Origin: Rhodobacterales bacterium
GTDB taxonomy: Bacteria; Pseudomonadota; Alphaproteobacteria; Rhodobacterales; Rhodobacteraceae
Reading direction: 5' to 3'
Length of the DNA stretch: 64,000 bases
Assembly: GCA_003249215.1 (NCBI GenBank)
Contig: QKJR01000012.1
Location: forward strand, 1 to 64,000
Part shown: one piece after another, positions 61,738 through 64,000 of the stretch
How the letters are laid out: every line of letters starts with the position of its first letter
Position numbering within the stretch: the stretch's first letter is position 1
Position numbers and translations under genes: made by a program
The notes under the pieces: generated by a model
Seen by the model: the letters and a program-made list of their open reading frames with translations, nothing else
The model's database searches: none
What the model was told of the DNA's origin: nothing

Positions 61738-62856
61738 ATGCTGACCACGATCCGACTCTCGAACCATATCTCGGCGCAGGGGCACCTGACCCGAACCCAT
61801 GCCGACGGCCGCGTCACCATCTCCGACGGCGCGCAACGCCTGACCGGCTGGCCGATCGCGCGGCTGGTGCGCACGACGGCGCTCGCGCTGGCGCTCGGGC
61901 TTGCCGCACTCGGCGGTGGTGCGCCACAGGCCCGGGCCGAAACGCTGCTCAATGTGAGCTACGACCCCACGCGCGAGCTCTATCGTGAGGTGAACGCGGC
62001 CTTTGCGGGTTGGTGGACGGCGCAGGGCCATCCGCCCGCGCAGATCGAGACCTCGCATAGCGGCTCGGGCGCGCAGGCCCGCTCGGTGATCGAGGGCCTC
62101 AATGCGCAGGTGGTGACGCTCGCGCTCGCCTCGGACATCGACAAGATCGCCACGGCCGGCAAGCTGCCCGCCGACTGGCAGTCGAAGCTGCCGCACAATG
62201 CCTCGCCCTATACGTCGACGATCGTCTTCCTCGTGCGCGCGGGCAACCCCAAGGGCATCGCCGACTGGGGCGATCTGGTGGGGGACGGGGTCGAGGTGAT
62301 CACCCCGAACCCCAAGACGAGCGGCGGGGCGCGCTGGAACTATCTGGCCGCCTGGGCCTGGGCCGAGAAGAACGGTCAGGACCCCAAGGCCTTCCTGCAC
62401 GATCTCTTTGCGCATGTGCCGGTGCTCGACACCGGGGCGCGCGGCGCGACCACGACCTTTGCGCAACGTGGGATCGGCGACGTGCTCCTCGCCTGGGAGA
62501 ACGAGGCCTATCTGGCGCTGGCCGAGCTGGGCGAAGATCAGTTCGACATCGTCGTGCCCTCGGTCTCGATGCTGGCCGAGCCGCCCGTCGCACTGGTCGA
62601 GGGCAACATCGGCTCGGAGGATCAACGCGCGCTGGCCGAGGCCTATCTGAACTTCCTTTACACGCCCGAGGCGCAGGCGCTGGCCTTCAAGCATTACTAC
62701 CGCGCCTGGGATGCCTCGGCGGCCGATCCCGCCGATGTGGCGCGGTTCCCGAAACTCGATCTGGTGGACATCGCCCATTTCGGCGGTTGGGCCAAGGCGC
62801 AGCCCGAGCATTTCGGCGACGGCGGCCTCTTCGATCAGATTTACACGGCGAAGTGA
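61738..62856 (+). CDS. cysP: Sulfate ABC importer binding protein with N-terminal extension
   Basis: 372-residue sulfate/thiosulfate-binding protein (Sbp/CysP type). Mature part ETLLNVSYDPTRELYREVNAAFAGWW, SHSGSGAQARSVIEGLNAQVVTLALASDIDKIA, ITPNPKTSGGARWNYLAAWAW is the sulfate site. An extra about 43 residues, MLTTIRLSNHISAQGHLTRTHADGRVTISDGAQRLTGWPIARL, come before a standard signal peptide (VRTTALALALGLAALGGGAPQARA). GTG 61867 would remove the extension, but only ATG 61738 has an AAAGGACC-type ribosome site. The extension may be a small upstream gene fused in frame. Confidence 0.88.
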   Translation: MLTTIRLSNHISAQGHLTRTHADGRVTISDGAQRLTGWPIARLVRTTALALALGLAALGGGAPQARAETLLNVSYDPTRELYREVNAAFAGWWTAQGHPPAQIETSHSGSGAQARSVIEGLNAQVVTLALASDIDKIATAGKLPADWQSKLPHNASPYTSTIVFLVRAGNPKGIADWGDLVGDGVEVITPNPKTSGGARWNYLAAWAWAEKNGQDPKAFLHDLFAHVPVLDTGARGATTTFAQRGIGDVLLAWENEAYLALAELGEDQFDIVVPSVSMLAEPPVALVEGNIGSEDQRALAEAYLNFLYTPEAQALAFKHYYRAWDASAADPADVARFPKLDLVDIAHFGGWAKAQPEHFGDGGLFDQIYTAK

Positions 62857-62863
62857 GGGAATG

Positions 62864-63700
62864 ATGGCGCGGCCGCTGATCCAATCCTCGCCGATGCCGG
62901 GGCTCGGGCTGAGCTTCGGGATCACCCTCGCAATGCTCTCGGTCATCGTGCTCGCGCCGATCGGCGCGCTGGTGGCGCAAGGCGCCACGCTCGGGCCCGA
63001 GGGGCTCTGGGCGGCGATCGACCGCCCGCGCGTCTGGGCGGCGCTCTGGCTCTCGTTCCGGCTTGCGGCGCTGGCGGCGGGGTGCAACCTCGTGCTCGGC
63101 ACGGCGCTGGCCTGGGTGCTGGCGCGTTACGATTTCCCGGGGCGGCGGCTGGTCGATGCGGCGGTCGATCTGCCCTTCGCACTGCCGACCGCGGTCGCGG
63201 GGATCGCGCTCACCGCGCTTTATGCGCCGAACGGCGTGCTGGGCGGCCTTGCGCGCGAGATCGGCTGGAAGATCGCCTATACCGAATGGGGGATCTTCCT
63301 CGCGCTGCTGTTCGTCGGCCTGCCCTTCGTCGCGCGCTCGGTCCAGCCGGTGATCCACGAGATCGACCGCGAGGTCGAAGAGGCCTCCGCCACCCTCGGC
63401 GCGACCCGTCTGACCACACTGACCCGGGTGATCTGGCCGATGCTGATGCCCGCCGCGCTGACCGGCTTTGCGCTCGCTCTGGCGCGGGCGGTGGGCGAAT
63501 ACGGTTCGGTGATCTTCATCGCCGGGAACATCCCGATGCGCACCGAGATCGCCCCCCTGCTGATCGTGATCGAGCTCGAGGAGTTCGACTACGACGGCGC
63601 GGCGGCGATCGGACTGGCGATGCTGACGATCAGCTTCGCGCTGCTCTTCGCCATCAACCTTCTGCAAATCTGGAGCCGCCTGAGGATCGGTCATGTCTGA
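62864..63700 (+). CDS. cysT: Sulfate ABC importer permease CysT
   Basis: 278-residue permease with about six helices; the EAA-type loop VEEASATLGATRLTTLTRVIWPMLMPAAL (about residues 170-200) couples to the ATPase. VARYDFPGRRLVDAAVDLPFALPTAVAGIAL is typical of CysT/CysU. ATG 62864 is preferred; ATG 62861 is also possible. Ends overlapping cysW by 8 bases. Confidence 0.93.
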   Translation: MARPLIQSSPMPGLGLSFGITLAMLSVIVLAPIGALVAQGATLGPEGLWAAIDRPRVWAALWLSFRLAALAAGCNLVLGTALAWVLARYDFPGRRLVDAAVDLPFALPTAVAGIALTALYAPNGVLGGLAREIGWKIAYTEWGIFLALLFVGLPFVARSVQPVIHEIDREVEEASATLGATRLTTLTRVIWPMLMPAALTGFALALARAVGEYGSVIFIAGNIPMRTEIAPLLIVIELEEFDYDGAAAIGLAMLTISFALLFAINLLQIWSRLRIGHV

Positions 63701-64000
63701 CACCGCCCTGAATATCCGCCCCCATGCCGCCACGACCGAGGCGCCGCTCGCGCGCGCGCTCCTGATCGCACTGGCGATCGGCACGCTCGGGCTCTTCGTG
63801 CTCGCCCCCCTCGCCGTGGTCTTCGCCGAGGCGCTGTCCAAGGGCCTTGGCGCCGCGCTGCGCAGCCTCGCCGCCCCCGAGGCCCGCTCGGCGATCCGTC
63901 TCACCCTGCTCACCGCGGGCATCGCCGTGCCGCTCAACGCGGCCTTCGGGATCGCCGCGGCCTGGGCCATCACCAAGTTCGACTTTCGCGGCAAGGCGCT
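63693..64000 (+). CDS. cysW: Sulfate ABC importer permease CysW, cut by window edge
   Basis: About 102 N-terminal residues visible: MSDTALNIRPHAATTEAPLARALLIALAIGTLGLFVLAPLAVVFAEALSKGLGAALRSLAAPEARSAIRLTLLTAGIAVPLNAAFGIAAAWAITKFDFRGKA. The helix pattern and AWAITKFDFRGKA match CysW. Overlaps cysT by 8 bases. Runs off the right edge; a cysA ATPase would be expected after it. Confidence 0.9.
   Translation, partial: MSDTALNIRPHAATTEAPLARALLIALAIGTLGLFVLAPLAVVFAEALSKGLGAALRSLAAPEARSAIRLTLLTAGIAVPLNAAFGIAAAWAITKFDFRGKA

Overview
The window comes from a high-GC alphaproteobacterium of the Rhodobacter/Paracoccus type (Rhodobacteraceae). The evidence is the GC-rich wobble codons, a cbiMNQO cobalt transporter next to an aerobic (cobN-type) cobalamin operon, a class II (B12-dependent) ribonucleotide reductase, and the intergenic CCCCCGGGATATTT repeats. 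The genus is inferred from gene content and was not tested by any search.

Layout. 1-4310: a sugar-type ABC importer (two permeases and a binding protein, minus strand; no ATPase in view) divergent from a LacI-family regulator across a region with palindromic operators. 4311-4864: no recognisable gene, closed by a terminator. 4865-9322: nrdJ, a DUF1489 gene, an SseB-family gene and a uracil-DNA-glycosylase-family gene, with a large inverted repeat between the convergent pair. 9488-12886: kpsT-like, kpsE-like and kdsA genes (capsule export and Kdo synthesis). 13080-16975: a flavoprotein, tRNA-Gln(TTG), a zinc-free MDR oxidoreductase and a PLP-dependent threonine/serine dehydratase.

17100-33896 is the centrepiece: cobalamin riboswitch 1 followed by cbiMNQO (cobalt import); cobO facing the other way; cobalamin riboswitch 2 followed by a DUF1636 ferredoxin-like gene, cobW, cobN, cobG, cobH, cobI, cobJ, (cobK on the opposite strand), cobL, cobE, cobM, cobB and cobF. 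These genes cover cobalt uptake and most of the oxygen-dependent corrin ring pathway from precorrin-2 to cobalt insertion and adenosylation. cobA, cobST, cobQ, cobD/C and the nucleotide-loop genes are not here. nrdJ, about 10 kb away, is a likely consumer of the cofactor.

33893-48213 is an iron acquisition block: a siderophore ABC importer (ATPase, two FecCD permeases, binding protein), DUF2218, a periplasmic esterase, a TonB-dependent receptor, an AraC/PchR-type regulator, exbB-exbD-tonB, and an Fbp-type ferric ABC importer (permease, binding protein, ATPase). A decayed metallo-hydrolase-like remnant lies between the last binding protein and its ATPase.

48303-50523: a YeeE/YedE transporter with a periplasmic rhodanese and a 54-residue peptide. 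50742-52790: a histidine kinase whose partner response regulator is broken twice (a 5' deletion fused to a truncated DUF4173-type membrane gene, and a frameshift at a G7 run). The promoter still carries CGTGCAGAT direct repeats at 11-bp phasing. 53163-59717: an RND tripartite efflux operon divergent from a TetR/AcrR regulator, with an operator nearly identical to the E. coli AcrR site as I recall it. 60122-64000: an Lrp regulator, an Rrf2 regulator with a Cys cluster, and a sulfate ABC operon preceded by two small coupled ORFs. The sulfate-binding protein carries an unusual N-terminal extension before its signal peptide.

Most start codons were moved from the ORF-track start to an internal one with a Shine-Dalgarno sequence. 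Functions are read from motifs and remembered family resemblance; no database search was possible.
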